Source of the DNA: Streptosporangium lutulentum
GTDB lineage: Bacteria; Actinomycetota; Actinomycetes; Streptosporangiales; Streptosporangiaceae
Assembly: GCF_030811455.1 (NCBI RefSeq)
Contig: NZ_JAUSQU010000001.1
Coordinates: 8,618,001-8,682,000 of the forward strand
DNA length: 64,000 nucleotides
Direction of reading: 5' to 3'
Shown one piece after another: positions 1 through 8,447 of this stretch. A program made the translations under genes and the position numbers. The stretch's first letter is position 1; each line of letters begins with the position of its first letter. Under the pieces are notes generated by a model. The model was not told the DNA's origin and ran no database searches. It worked only from the letters and a program-made list of their open reading frames with translations.

Positions 1-37
1 GGCGGGAGGGGACCACCTCCCTGCGGCAGGAGAGCGT

Positions 38-76
38 GGCGGCGAACCTCCGGTGATCCCGGCGGTGTTCGCCGCC
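38..76. terminator. Hairpin at left edge of window
   Basis: GGCGGCGAAC (38-47) pairs perfectly with GTTCGCCGCC (67-76) around a 19-nt loop. A plus-strand reading frame entering from the left edge stops at 54-56 and could be the last 17 codons of an upstream gene, but that is too short to identify. The hairpin would then be that gene's terminator, and it also lies just downstream of the minus-strand CDGSH gene. No T-tract follows, as is usual in high-G+C actinobacteria. Confidence 0.35.
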
Positions 77-108
77 TCGGGACGCGTCGGTTCGGGTTGC
101 CGGGTTCG

Positions 109-336
109 CTAGTTCGGGTTGTCGGGCTCGCTCGAAGCACGGAATCCCGCCGCCTTGTGCGAGCCGTCGCAGAACGGTTTGGTCGCCGACCTGCCGCAGC
201 GGCACAGTGCCACCGTCGTCCTGCCCGGATCGATGGAACGCCCCTCCTGGGTCAGGATCGTGAACGCCCCGCGCAGCAGGAGCGGGCCGTTCTCGCATGG
301 GGTCACCGTGACGACGTCATCTGGTTTGTCGTGCAT
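109..336 (-). CDS. CDGSH iron-sulfur domain protein
   Basis: This 75-residue protein carries the CDGSH signature CRCGRSATKPFCDGSH at about residues 44-59, in which three Cys and one His ligate a redox-active [2Fe-2S] cluster (established for mitoNEET-type proteins). It has no signal peptide or membrane segment, so it should be a soluble cytoplasmic cluster-transfer or electron-transfer protein. One CDGSH motif in a protein of this length matches the small stand-alone bacterial family. The next gene on this strand is upstream and unrelated (WD40). The physiological partner cannot be told from the sequence. Confidence 0.85.
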   Translation of the reverse strand: MHDKPDDVVTVTPCENGPLLLRGAFTILTQEGRSIDPGRTTVALCRCGRSATKPFCDGSHKAAGFRASSEPDNPN

Positions 337-368
337 TCCTGTTCGATGCCCGAGCCGTTCGGAAAGTA

Positions 369-387
369 ACGCCCGCGGTCCGGGCGT
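369..387 (-). terminator. Short hairpin downstream of WD40 gene
   Basis: ACGCCCG (369-375) and CGGGCGT (381-387) form a 7-bp stem with a 5-nt loop, about 100 bp past the stop of the minus-strand WD40 gene and just upstream of the CDGSH start. It is a plausible transcription terminator for the WD40 gene. The rest of the 150-bp gap shows nothing distinctive. Confidence 0.35.
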
Positions 388-486
388 GAAACGGAGAACG
401 CCCTGGTCGAGACCGTTCTCTCCGCAGGGCGCGGCGGTGGTGCTGACCCGTCGATATCGTGACAGCTCGGTGCCGGAACGGCTGAG

Positions 487-1812
487 TCATCGGGCCGACC
501 ACAACATCACGGTATCGCCCAGGTCGCTGCTGCCGGTGGCGAGGGTCGTCCCGTCCGGGCTGAAGGCCACCGAGTGAACAGAGCCGAGGCGGTCGGTGAG
601 AACAGCGGTGTTTTCGCGACGAGCCACGTCCCACAACAGCACCGTGCGGAAGTCACCTGCGGCGAGGGTCGCCCCGTCCGGGCTGAAGGCCACCGAGTCG
701 ACATCGTCCCAGTGATCGGCGAGGACGGCGATGTTTTTACGGCCGGCCACGTCCCACAATCGCACCGTGTCGTCCCAGCTGCCGGTGGCGAGGGTCGCTC
801 CGTCCGGGCTGAAGGCCACCGAGGTGACCTCTTCGGTGTGGCCGGTGAGGGTGGCGGCGGCTTCGCGACGGGCCACGTCCCACAACCGAACCGTTTTGTC
901 ATCGCTGCCGGTGGCGAGGATCGTCCCGTCCGGGCTGAAGGCCACCGATTGGACAGAGCTCATGTGCTCGGCGAAAGTCGCAATGGTTTCGCGACGGGCC
1001 ACGTCCCACAACCGCACTCTCTTACCGTCGCCGCTGCCCGCGCCGGTGGCGAGGGTTGTCCCGTCCGGGCTGAAGGCCACCGATAAGACAGAGTCGGTGT
1101 GGCCGGTGAGGGTGGCAATGGTTTTGCGACGGGCCACGTCCCACAACCGAACCGTCTTGTCGGAGCTACCGGTGGCGAGGATCGTCCCGTCCGGGCTGAA
1201 GGCCACCGATTGGACAGAGCTCATGTGCTCGGCGAAAGTCGCAATGGTTTCGCGACGGGCCACGTCCCACAACCGCACTCTCTTACCGTCGCCGCTGCCC
1301 GCGCCGGTGGCGAGGGTTGTCCCGTCCGGGCTGAAGGCCACCGATAAGACAGAGTCGGTGTGGCCGGTGAGGGTGGCAATGGTTTTGCGACGGGCCACGT
1401 CCCACAACCGAACCGTCTTGTCGGAGCTACCGGTGGCGAGGATCGTCCCGTCCGGGCTGAAGGCCACCGACCAGATCAAGCCCTTGTGGCCGAGAGTCGC
1501 AATGGTTTCGCGGCCGGCCACGTCCCACAACCGCACCGTTTCGTCGCGGCTACCGGTGGCGAGGATCGTCCCGTCCGGGCTGAAGGCCACCGAGTGAACA
1601 GAGTCGGTGTGGCCGAAGAGGGCGGCAGAGGATTCGCGACGGGCCACGTCCGGCTGTCCCGCCGCCTTATCGTCGCTGCTGGTGAGGGCTATCGTGATCG
1701 GCACGCCGACGGCCGTGAGGGCGCCGAGCCCGGCCAGGAGCAGGACACGGCGCCGTGGCAGCCGGTGTCGTCCGTCGGTGGGTTCGCTGCCCGGCTTGAT
1801 CATTTTCAACAT
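487..1812 (-). CDS. Membrane-anchored WD40 repeat protein (nine repeats)
   Basis: The 441-residue product begins with a basic stretch and one hydrophobic segment (about residues 23-43), then nine WD40 repeats recognisable by SVAFSPDG followed by VRLWDVA. WD40 domains fold as beta-propellers that act as protein-binding platforms, so this is a propeller displayed outside the membrane; no enzymatic domain (for example a kinase) is attached. Repeats 3-4 and 5-6 are identical in protein and DNA (see the repeat at 908-1429). The start is uncertain: ATG at 1812 and ATG at 1803 are both in frame and neither has a strong ribosome binding site. Stand-alone WD40 proteins with an N-terminal anchor are often remnants or partners of WD40 Ser/Thr kinases in actinomycetes, but no kinase is nearby. 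Confidence 0.85.
   Translation of the reverse strand: MLKMIKPGSEPTDGRHRLPRRRVLLLAGLGALTAVGVPITIALTSSDDKAAGQPDVARRESSAALFGHTDSVHSVAFSPDGTILATGSRDETVRLWDVAGRETIATLGHKGLIWSVAFSPDGTILATGSSDKTVRLWDVARRKTIATLTGHTDSVLSVAFSPDGTTLATGAGSGDGKRVRLWDVARRETIATFAEHMSSVQSVAFSPDGTILATGSSDKTVRLWDVARRKTIATLTGHTDSVLSVAFSPDGTTLATGAGSGDGKRVRLWDVARRETIATFAEHMSSVQSVAFSPDGTILATGSDDKTVRLWDVARREAAATLTGHTEEVTSVAFSPDGATLATGSWDDTVRLWDVAGRKNIAVLADHWDDVDSVAFSPDGATLAAGDFRTVLLWDVARRENTAVLTDRLGSVHSVAFSPDGTTLATGSSDLGDTVMLWSAR
908..1429. repeat. Perfect 261-bp tandem duplication inside WD40 gene
   Basis: Positions 908-1168 and 1169-1429 read as identical base for base. Each unit is 87 codons, encoding two WD40 blades, and about 40 further bases of the unit continue after 1429 before divergence. 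Neighbouring blades in the same gene differ at many silent sites, so this duplication is recent or kept uniform by gene conversion. The reading frame is preserved, so the propeller gains two blades per unit. Confidence 0.95.
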
Positions 1813-1993
1813 GATAGGGAGGGCGAGGAACGCCGGAAGGAAAAGTCACGACAAGGGCATGTGATCGTGGCTCTTGGCGTGACGGACCGTGTCGAGGCGC
1901 TCGGACTCGCTGCCGGGTCGGCTCGCCGTTCTCCGAGTCGCCGAACGACGGCCGATCGACTCCCGGTGATTACCGGCGGTCATGATCCGCGTG

Positions 1994-2006
1994 GGTGATT
2001 ATCACC
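1994..2006. promoter_or_regulatory. GGTGATTATCACC palindrome between divergent genes
   Basis: A perfect 13-bp palindrome lies in the 270-bp gap between the WD40 gene (minus) and the acylase (plus), about 80 bp before the acylase start. It is the right size for an operator of a dimeric repressor. A related half, GGTGATTACC, occurs about 25 bp to the left (around 1965-1975). The regulator is unknown and no regulator gene is adjacent. Confidence 0.4.
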
Positions 2007-2085
2007 TCGGCCATTGATCCCCCGTTGGCCCGGCAGTATGTTCCTCCCAACATCCGAGCACGCCTCATGTTTTGGGGGTTCTCAC

Positions 2086-5000
2086 ATGCATGCACGTCTC
2101 CGGCGGAAGATCACTGCTGCCTCCGCGGCCGCGATCCTCACGCTGGCTTCCCTCGTCGTGCCCGCATCGGCAGCGACCTTCACCCCCGCCGACTACTGCC
2201 TCGGCGAATGCGCGGACATCCTGCCGCCCGGCGAGAACGGCAACGCGACCCTGGTCGAGATTCTCGGCAACCAGGGGTTCGGCACGATGCCGCGACACAG
2301 CGACGACCAGCTCGGCAAGTACGCCGACCTCATCTCCGGCTACACCGGACTGACCGACGACCAGATCACCACGTTCTTCAACGACGGCTCCTTCGGCGTT
2401 CCGCAGGGGCAGGTGGAGAGCACGACCAGCCCCCGGCCGGACGTGAAGATCGTCCGCGACAAGGCGACGGGTGTCCCGCACATCACCGGGACGACCAGGC
2501 AGGGCACGATGTTCGGCGCCGGATACGCGGGCGCGCAGGACCGCCTGTGGGTGATGGACCTGATGCGGCACGTCGGCCGCGGCGAGCTGACGCCGTTCGC
2601 CGGCGGCGCGCCGGGCAACCGCGCCCTGGAGCAGAGCGCCTGGCGGAACTCCCCCTACACCGAGGCGGACCTCCAGGGGCAGATCACCAGGCTCAGGGAC
2701 TCCGGCCCCCGGGGCGCGCAGCTCTACGCCGACGTGCGGGACTACGTGAGCGGGGTCAACGCCTACATCGACCGCTGCATGGCGAACCGCGACTGTCCCG
2801 GCGAGTACGTCCTGACCGGGCACATGGACGCGATCACCAACGCGGGCGGGCCCCAGGACTTCACCATGACCGACCTGATCGCGATCTCCGGGGTGATCGG
2901 CGGGCTGTTCGGCGGGGGCGGCGGCGCGGAGATGCAGTCCGCGCTGGTGCGGGTCGCGGCCCGGGCCAAGTACGGCACGGAGGCCGGCGACCGGGTCTGG
3001 TCGGCGTTCCGGTCGCAGAACGACCCGGAGGCCACGCTCACCCTGCACGACGGCCAGAGCTTCCCCTCCGGCAACGCGCCCGGCGCCACCGGAGCCGTCC
3101 TCCCCGACCCGGGGACGGCGCCCGTGGACATCACCGAGAACGAGAGCGGATCGGCCACCACCTCGACCTCCGCCGCGAAGGGCGTGCTGGACGGACTGCT
3201 CGTCGACAACTCCAAGCCCGGCATGTCCAACGCCGTGGTGGTGTCGGCGGAGGAGTCGGCGTCCGGGCACCCGATCGCGGTGTTCGGCCCGCAGACGGGC
3301 TACTTCGCCCCCCAGTTGCTCATGCTGCAGGAGATCTCCGGCCCCGGAATCCAGGCGCGCGGCGCGGCGTTCTCCGGGCTCAACTTCTACGTGCTGCTCG
3401 GCCGGGGCACGGACTACGCCTGGAGCGCGACCTCCAGCGGCCAGGACATCACCGACACCTACGCCCTCCAGCTCTGTGACCCGAGCGGCGCGGCGGTGAC
3501 CACGGAGTCGGACCACTACCTCTACCACGGCACCTGCACGGCGATGGAGACGCTGAAGAAGACCAACGCGTGGAAGCCGAGCGTCGCCGACGCCACCGCC
3601 GCCGGCTCGTACGACCTGGTCGTGCAGCGCACGAAGTACGGGCTGGTGAGCTGGCGCGGCACCGTCGGCGGGCGGCCCACCGCCTTCACCACCCTGCGGT
3701 CGACCTACCAGCACGAGGCCGACTCGGCGATCGGGTTCCAGATGTTCAACGAGCCGGACCAGATGGGCGACGCGGCGGCGTTCACGAACTCCGCCTCCAA
3801 GATCGCCTTCGCGTTCAACTGGTTCTACGTGAACTCCTCCGACGCGGCGTACTTCATGTCGGGCAACGACCCGGTCAGGTCCGCGGTGTCCGACCCGAAC
3901 CTCCCGATGCCGGCCGACGCGGCCCACGAGTGGGCGGGCTTCGATCCGTCCACCAACACCGCGACGTACAGGGATCCCGCCACCCACCCGCAGACGGCCG
4001 ACCAGGACTACCTCGTCAGCTGGAACAACAAGCAGGCCAAGGACTACGGCGCCGCGGACGGCAACTTCAGCTTCGGGCCGATTCACCGGGCCGACCTGCT
4101 GGACGCCCCGGTCAAGGCGGCCCTGTCCGGATCCGGGAAGCTCGACCGGGCGGGCACCGTGAAGATCATGGCGGAGGCCGCCACGACCGACCTGCGCGGC
4201 AAGAAGGTCCTGCCCGACCTGCTCCGAGTGATCAACAGTGCGACCGTGACCGACCCGGCACTCGCCTCGGCGGTCTCCAAACTGTCCGCCTGGGCGGTGT
4301 CGGGAGCCAGGAGGCTCGAAACCACACCGGGCAGCAAGTCCTACGCGAACGCCGACGCGATCCGCGCGTTCGACGCGTGGTGGCCGAAACTCGTCAACGC
4401 GCAGTTCAAGCCCGGCCTGGGCGGCGGCCTGTACCAGTCACTGGTCAACGCCCTCCAGATCAACGAGTCACCCTCGGGCCACCAGCAGGGCGACGTCTCC
4501 AGCTTCCCCACCTCGGCGAACGAGGCCCAGACGCACAAGGGCTCGTCGTTCCAGTACGGCTGGTGGGGCTACGTGAGCAAGGACGTCCGGGCCGTGCTCG
4601 GCGACCCGGTCACCGGTCCGCTGCCCGCCAAGTACTGCGGGGACGGCACGGTGGCGGGCTGCCGCACGGTCCTGCTGAACAGCCTGTCGGCGGCGCTGGC
4701 GGAACCCGCGGCGACGACCTACCCGGCGGACGACGTGTGCGCGGCGGGCAACCAGTGGTGCGCCGACGCCGTCCGGCAGTCGCCGCTCGGCGGGATCAAG
4801 CAGGCGCTGATCTCCTGGCAGAACCGGCCGACCTACCAGCAGGTCGTGTCGTTCCCCGCCCACCGCGGTGACCCGATCGCCAACCTGGCGGGCGGAGGGG
4901 CGGTGAAGGCGTCCGAGTCCCAGCTCTTCTACCCGGCGAGCGCGGCCGTCGACGGCGACCCGACCACCCGCTGGGGAAGCGGGTGGAACGACAACCAGTA

Positions 5001-5262
5001 CCTCCAGGTCGACCTCGGATCCATCAAGACCGTGGCCAGGGCGGTGCTGCGCTGGGAGGCGGCCTACGGGTCGGCGTACTCGATCCAGACGTCGCCCGAC
5101 GGATCCACCTGGACCACCGTCCACTCCACCACCACCGGAAACGGCGGCGTGGACAACGTGACGTTCAGCCCGGTCAGCGCCCGCTACGTCCGCATGCAGG
5201 GCGTCAAGCGCGCGACGTCGTACGGCTACTCCCTCTACGAGCTGGAGGCCTACTCCCGGTGA
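2086..5262 (+). CDS. Secreted penicillin acylase family Ntn-hydrolase with C-terminal discoidin (F5/8 C) domain
   Basis: The preferred start is ATG 2086 behind a G-rich ribosome site; an in-frame ATG upstream at 2014 lacks one. Residues 1-30 are a Sec signal peptide ending near VPASA. The central part is a penicillin-acylase-type (S45) precursor: an alpha region, a spacer, then GMSNAVVV, in which Ser381 would become the N-terminal nucleophile of the beta chain after autocleavage (known for the family). Substrates of relatives include penicillins, acyl-homoserine lactones and cyclic lipopeptides; the sequence does not decide between them. The last ~130 residues are an F5/8 type C (discoidin) beta-sandwich (AVDGDPTTRW, YLQVDLGS, RYVRMQG), a carbohydrate- or surface-binding module. 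The total length, about 1058 residues, exceeds an ordinary acylase because of this fusion. A terminator follows at 5296. Confidence 0.88.
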   Translation: MHARLRRKITAASAAAILTLASLVVPASAATFTPADYCLGECADILPPGENGNATLVEILGNQGFGTMPRHSDDQLGKYADLISGYTGLTDDQITTFFNDGSFGVPQGQVESTTSPRPDVKIVRDKATGVPHITGTTRQGTMFGAGYAGAQDRLWVMDLMRHVGRGELTPFAGGAPGNRALEQSAWRNSPYTEADLQGQITRLRDSGPRGAQLYADVRDYVSGVNAYIDRCMANRDCPGEYVLTGHMDAITNAGGPQDFTMTDLIAISGVIGGLFGGGGGAEMQSALVRVAARAKYGTEAGDRVWSAFRSQNDPEATLTLHDGQSFPSGNAPGATGAVLPDPGTAPVDITENESGSATTSTSAAKGVLDGLLVDNSKPGMSNAVVVSAEESASGHPIAVFGPQTGYFAPQLLMLQEISGPGIQARGAAFSGLNFYVLLGRGTDYAWSATSSGQDITDTYALQLCDPSGAAVTTESDHYLYHGTCTAMETLKKTNAWKPSVADATAAGSYDLVVQRTKYGLVSWRGTVGGRPTAFTTLRSTYQHEADSAIGFQMFNEPDQMGDAAAFTNSASKIAFAFNWFYVNSSDAAYFMSGNDPVRSAVSDPNLPMPADAAHEWAGFDPSTNTATYRDPATHPQTADQDYLVSWNNKQAKDYGAADGNFSFGPIHRADLLDAPVKAALSGSGKLDRAGTVKIMAEAATTDLRGKKVLPDLLRVINSATVTDPALASAVSKLSAWAVSGARRLETTPGSKSYANADAIRAFDAWWPKLVNAQFKPGLGGGLYQSLVNALQINESPSGHQQGDVSSFPTSANEAQTHKGSSFQYGWWGYVSKDVRAVLGDPVTGPLPAKYCGDGTVAGCRTVLLNSLSAALAEPAATTYPADDVCAAGNQWCADAVRQSPLGGIKQALISWQNRPTYQQVVSFPAHRGDPIANLAGGGAVKASESQLFYPASAAVDGDPTTRWGSGWNDNQYLQVDLGSIKTVARAVLRWEAAYGSAYSIQTSPDGSTWTTVHSTTTGNGGVDNVTFSPVSARYVRMQGVKRATSYGYSLYELEAYSR

Positions 5263-5295
5263 TGACGACGGGAGAAGAACGCTGAGATAGGCGAG

Positions 5296-5332
5296 ACGGA
5301 ATGGCGGCGGAGATATTCCGCCGCCATTCCGT
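5296..5332 (+). terminator. Strong hairpin terminator after acylase
   Basis: Arms 5296-5311 and 5317-5332 are perfectly complementary over 16 bp with a 5-nt loop (GATAT). The hairpin begins 33 bp after the acylase stop. The following 260 bp to the L,D-transpeptidase start are comparatively A/T-rich and should hold that gene's promoter. Confidence 0.75.
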
Positions 5333-5593
5333 GCGTATTACGTCATATCGTGGAATTCCATAGAAACCTGCTCCGGTTGAGATCCGGCGAAACTTTGCAG
5401 TGGGCGAGGGCGAGGCAGGCTCATTCGCGGTGCTCTGCGGTGCTATACGTGGAGGGTTCTCCTGAGCTGAGGATTGTGGCGCCTCGTGGTGTATCGACTG
5501 CCGCGTAGGTCCGCGGCGCCGCGATTCCCTTCGAGCGCCGAATGTCGAATATGGCAAATTGCTGCATTTGTTGGTTTTTTCTGGAGGTTCTCG

Positions 5594-6448
5594 TTGCCCG
5601 GTCGCTTTCGATGTGACAGGTCCGGTCGTTTGACCGCCCGGTCGACATGGGCGCTCGTGTGCGGCACGGTACTGGCTGTCGTGACCCTGGCCGCCGCCTG
5701 CGGAACGGACGTGGGGCCGCCGGACGCCGGGCCGCCGTCCGCCTCGCCGGAACCGGTCGCACCGGTCTCGGTGTCGGCGGCACATATGGCGCGATTGCCG
5801 CTCGCCACGACCTTCGCGAAGTTGCCGAAGGCGCCGCAGGACTCGGAGCCGTTCGAGCCCGCCGACGGGGTCGTGACACATCCCACGGTGCCGCAGGTGG
5901 TTTATACCCGTCCGGGTGGGCCGCCGGTGGCGGTGCTGCCCGTCACCGAGCTGGGAAGCCCGACGTGGGTTCCGGTGGTGCAGACGCAGCCGGGATGGGT
6001 GCGGGTTCTGCTGCCGAGCCGGCCGAACCGGTCGACGGGATGGATCCACGTCGCCGGTGGAGGGCTGCGGAACGCTTACAGCGCCTACCGAGTGCGAGTC
6101 GATCTGTCCGCTCACAGACTCACGGTGTTCGACACCACTCGCAGGCTGGGATCGTGGACGGTGGCCGTGGGCGCCCCTTCCACGCCCACGCCGACGGGAC
6201 GGACGTTCCTGCTGGCCTCCCGGGCTCCCGCCCGTCCGACCTACAGTCCGCTGATCCTTCCGCTGGGCGCGCATTCGACCAGCTTTGACACCTTCGGTGG
6301 CGGGCCCGGCACGATCGCCCTGCACGGCTGGTCGGACGAGACCGTGTTCGGGCGTGGGATCAGCCACGGTTGTGTGCGGGTTCCCGCCGACGCGTTGCGC
6401 GTACTGTCCCGGGTGCCATTGGGCAGCCTCGTCATGATCACCGCCTGA
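5594..6448 (+). CDS. L,D-transpeptidase (YkuD) lipoprotein
   Basis: The start is set at TTG 5594 because GGAGG (5583-5587) sits 6 nt upstream and because this start gives a proper lipoprotein signal: an Arg-rich n-region, a hydrophobic core and a lipobox ending AAAC near residue 34. The C-terminal YkuD domain has the catalytic signature HGWSDETVFGRGISHGCVRV, with the conserved His and Cys of L,D-transpeptidases that make 3-3 peptidoglycan cross-links or attach proteins. The ~100-residue middle region resembles the SH3-like module found in other YkuD proteins. The product is about 284 residues, acts at the outer face of the membrane and is probably monocistronic. Function at family level is secure; the exact cross-link is not. 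Confidence 0.88.
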   Translation: MPGRFRCDRSGRLTARSTWALVCGTVLAVVTLAAACGTDVGPPDAGPPSASPEPVAPVSVSAAHMARLPLATTFAKLPKAPQDSEPFEPADGVVTHPTVPQVVYTRPGGPPVAVLPVTELGSPTWVPVVQTQPGWVRVLLPSRPNRSTGWIHVAGGGLRNAYSAYRVRVDLSAHRLTVFDTTRRLGSWTVAVGAPSTPTPTGRTFLLASRAPARPTYSPLILPLGAHSTSFDTFGGGPGTIALHGWSDETVFGRGISHGCVRVPADALRVLSRVPLGSLVMITA

Positions 6449-6779
6449 TCGCGGGCTTTTGTGTCGGGGGGAGCCGGAGCCGGTCATCCAGGGACATTTT
6501 GCGTGAGGCGAAGAATCCTACTATCGGGTGATTTCAGGATAGGGCTAAAGGATTAATTGATCTTTATTTTCAGTTTAAGCGACTCGTGTCCGAAATTGTT
6601 TATATCTCCAGGTAGCATGCGGATTCATGGGGCAGGGCTCTCGATTTTCGCGAACCACTGATCGCTCCACGGGGGGAACCTGAGATCGATCGGCGACTCA
6701 TGCGGACGGACATTTCACCCTCGGTAAACGTGATGGCCGTGCGGCTCCAGGGCCCTTGCATAGGAGAAAGGTCCGCTAA
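6449..6779 (+). promoter_or_regulatory. Promoter/leader region of DUF3494 gene
   Basis: This 331-bp gap is unusually A/T-rich for the window around 6525-6610 (runs such as ATTAATTGATC and TTGTTTATAT), consistent with a promoter region. The ribosome site AGGAG is at 6762-6766. I see no tight inverted repeat and no family of riboswitch I can name; a G-rich tract followed by AACC lies near 6670. Confidence 0.35.
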
Positions 6780-8213
6780 ATGAAAGCTATCTTTACTCGT
6801 GTCTCCCATAGGTCGCCCGGGTTTTCCACGCTGGCGGTGGGTCTCGCGCTTGTCCCCGCCGTGGCTCTGCTCATCACCGTGCAGCTCAGTGCGAGCGCCG
6901 CGGAACCGCGGGTGGATCTCAGAACCGCCGGCCGCTTCGCGGTTCTGGCCGGGGCCACGGTCACCAACACCGGTCCCAGCACCGTCATCGGAGATCTGGG
7001 CGTGAGCCCGGGAAGCGCGGTGACCGGTTTCCCTCCCGGCCTGGTGATCGGGGCACGGCACACCGCCGATGCCATCGCGCTGCGGGCAAAGTCCGACGTG
7101 ACCACCGCGTACAACGACGCCGCCGGCCGGACCCCGGCCACCGGTGTCGCGGGCGATCTCGTTGGCCGGACGCTCGTTCCCGGCGTTTACAAGTCCACGT
7201 CCTCGCTCGGGCTGACCGGCACAGTCACCCTGGACGCCCAGGGCGACCCCAACGCCGTCTTCATCTTCCAGATCGCCTCCACACTCATCACCGGATCGGC
7301 CAGCAACGTCAACCTCATCGGTGGCGCGCAGCCGTGCAACGTCTTCTGGCAGGTGGGTAGCTCCGCGACACTGGGAACGAACTCCGTCTTCGTGGGCAAC
7401 ATCCTTGCCCTGACGTCGATCTCGGTGACAACCGGCGCCACCATCGACGGCCGGGTACTGGCCCGTAACGGTCAGGTCAGCCTCGACACCAACACGATCA
7501 TCAGGGTCAACTGCGCGCCGCCGACGGTGAGTCCGACGGTGACGGTGAGTCCTACCGTGACGGTGAGTCCGACCGTGAGTCCTACGGTGACGGTGAGCCC
7601 GACGGTCAGTCCTACGGTGACGGTCAGTCCTACGGTCAGTCCGACGGTGACGGTGAGTCCGACCGTCAGTCCGACCGTGACGGTGAGCCCGACGGTGAGC
7701 CCGACGGTGACGGTGAGTCCGACCGTGAGTCCTACGGTGACGGTCAGTCCGACCGTGACGGTCAGTCCTACGGTGACGGTGAGCCCGACGGTAACGGTGA
7801 GCCCTACGGTGACGGTCAGTCCTACGGTGACGGTCAGTCCTACGGTGACGGTCAGTCCTACGGTGACGGTGAGCCCGACGGTGAGTCCGACCGTGACGGT
7901 CAGCCCGACGGTGAGTCCGACCGTGACGGTCAGCCCGACGGTGAGTCCGACGGCGACGGTGACGCCGACGGTAACGCCGAGGCCTACACCGGCCGAGCCC
8001 GGTCACGGCACCAACAACAGCAATAACAACAACAACGGCAGCGGCAGCGGCCGTGAGCACGGGCGCGGCCGTGAGTACTGGCACGGCCGCGGGCATGGGC
8101 ACGGGCATTGCCACGGGCACAGGCACGGCCGTTGCCGGGGCCACGGCCACGAAGGGCTGGCGCCGGCGCCCGCTCCCAGACCGGTCAACAAGAACTTTCC
8201 TGTAACCGGCTGA
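6780..8213 (+). CDS. Secreted DUF3494 (ice-binding-like) adhesin with Ser-Pro-Thr-Val stalk and His/Gly-rich tail
   Basis: Start ATG 6780 follows AGGAG by 13 nt. Residues 1-40 are a signal peptide (VALLITVQLSASAAEP). Residues ~45-245 form a DUF3494 domain (RFAVLAGATVTNTG, IGDLGVSPG, GVYKSTSSL, NAVFIFQ), the fold of bacterial ice-binding proteins and of many adhesins from non-polar bacteria. Residues ~250-400 are built almost only of SPTV and SPTVTV units, a likely rigid extracellular stalk. The tail is Asn/Gly- then His/Gly/Cys-rich (GHGHCHGHRHG), suggesting metal binding. The protein ends NFPVTG: a sortase-like pentapeptide immediately before the stop, with no hydrophobic anchor or basic tail after it. 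A surface-adhesin role is more likely than ice binding in a soil actinomycete; this is inference. Confidence 0.85.
   Translation: MKAIFTRVSHRSPGFSTLAVGLALVPAVALLITVQLSASAAEPRVDLRTAGRFAVLAGATVTNTGPSTVIGDLGVSPGSAVTGFPPGLVIGARHTADAIALRAKSDVTTAYNDAAGRTPATGVAGDLVGRTLVPGVYKSTSSLGLTGTVTLDAQGDPNAVFIFQIASTLITGSASNVNLIGGAQPCNVFWQVGSSATLGTNSVFVGNILALTSISVTTGATIDGRVLARNGQVSLDTNTIIRVNCAPPTVSPTVTVSPTVTVSPTVSPTVTVSPTVSPTVTVSPTVSPTVTVSPTVSPTVTVSPTVSPTVTVSPTVSPTVTVSPTVTVSPTVTVSPTVTVSPTVTVSPTVTVSPTVTVSPTVTVSPTVSPTVTVSPTVSPTVTVSPTVSPTATVTPTVTPRPTPAEPGHGTNNSNNNNNGSGSGREHGRGREYWHGRGHGHGHCHGHRHGRCRGHGHEGLAPAPAPRPVNKNFPVTG
7523..7976 (+). repeat. Degenerate 12/18-bp coding repeat (SPTV / SPTVTV)
   Basis: About 450 bp consist of units encoding Ser-Pro-Thr-Val with or without an extra Thr-Val. 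Synonymous variation between units (AGTCCGACGG, AGTCCTACGG, AGCCCGACGG) shows that they have drifted while the amino-acid pattern was kept. Such arrays readily change copy number by slippage, so stalk length is probably variable between strains. Confidence 0.9.
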
Positions 8214-8447
8214 AGGCTCCATCCCGTCGGTCCTCGCTGACCCCGTCGGCGCTGTCCGACACCGCCCGTGTCCCGCAGGTCGGCGGCCATGATCCGGGAC
8301 AGCGCCTCGCCGCCGGCGAACCGTCCGGGAGCCTGGACTCAGAACAGGCCCCGGGCGATCGGCTGTCGAACGGTTCCCGGCAACGCGGCTCATCCGGGTT
8401 TCCGACGGGTGAGCCGCCCGGCGGTGGGGATCAGGCGGGAGAGGATG

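Noticed and set aside
2065-4086. Very long open frame antisense to the acylase gene
   Set aside because: Its product is an Arg/Val/Gly-rich shadow created by high G+C; the plus-strand frame has signal peptide, catalytic motif and discoidin domain.
6600-8393. Long minus-strand frame with Thr-Asp-Arg-His repeats opposite the DUF3494 gene
   Set aside because: It mirrors the SPTVTV repeat on the opposite strand and has no ribosome site or domain.
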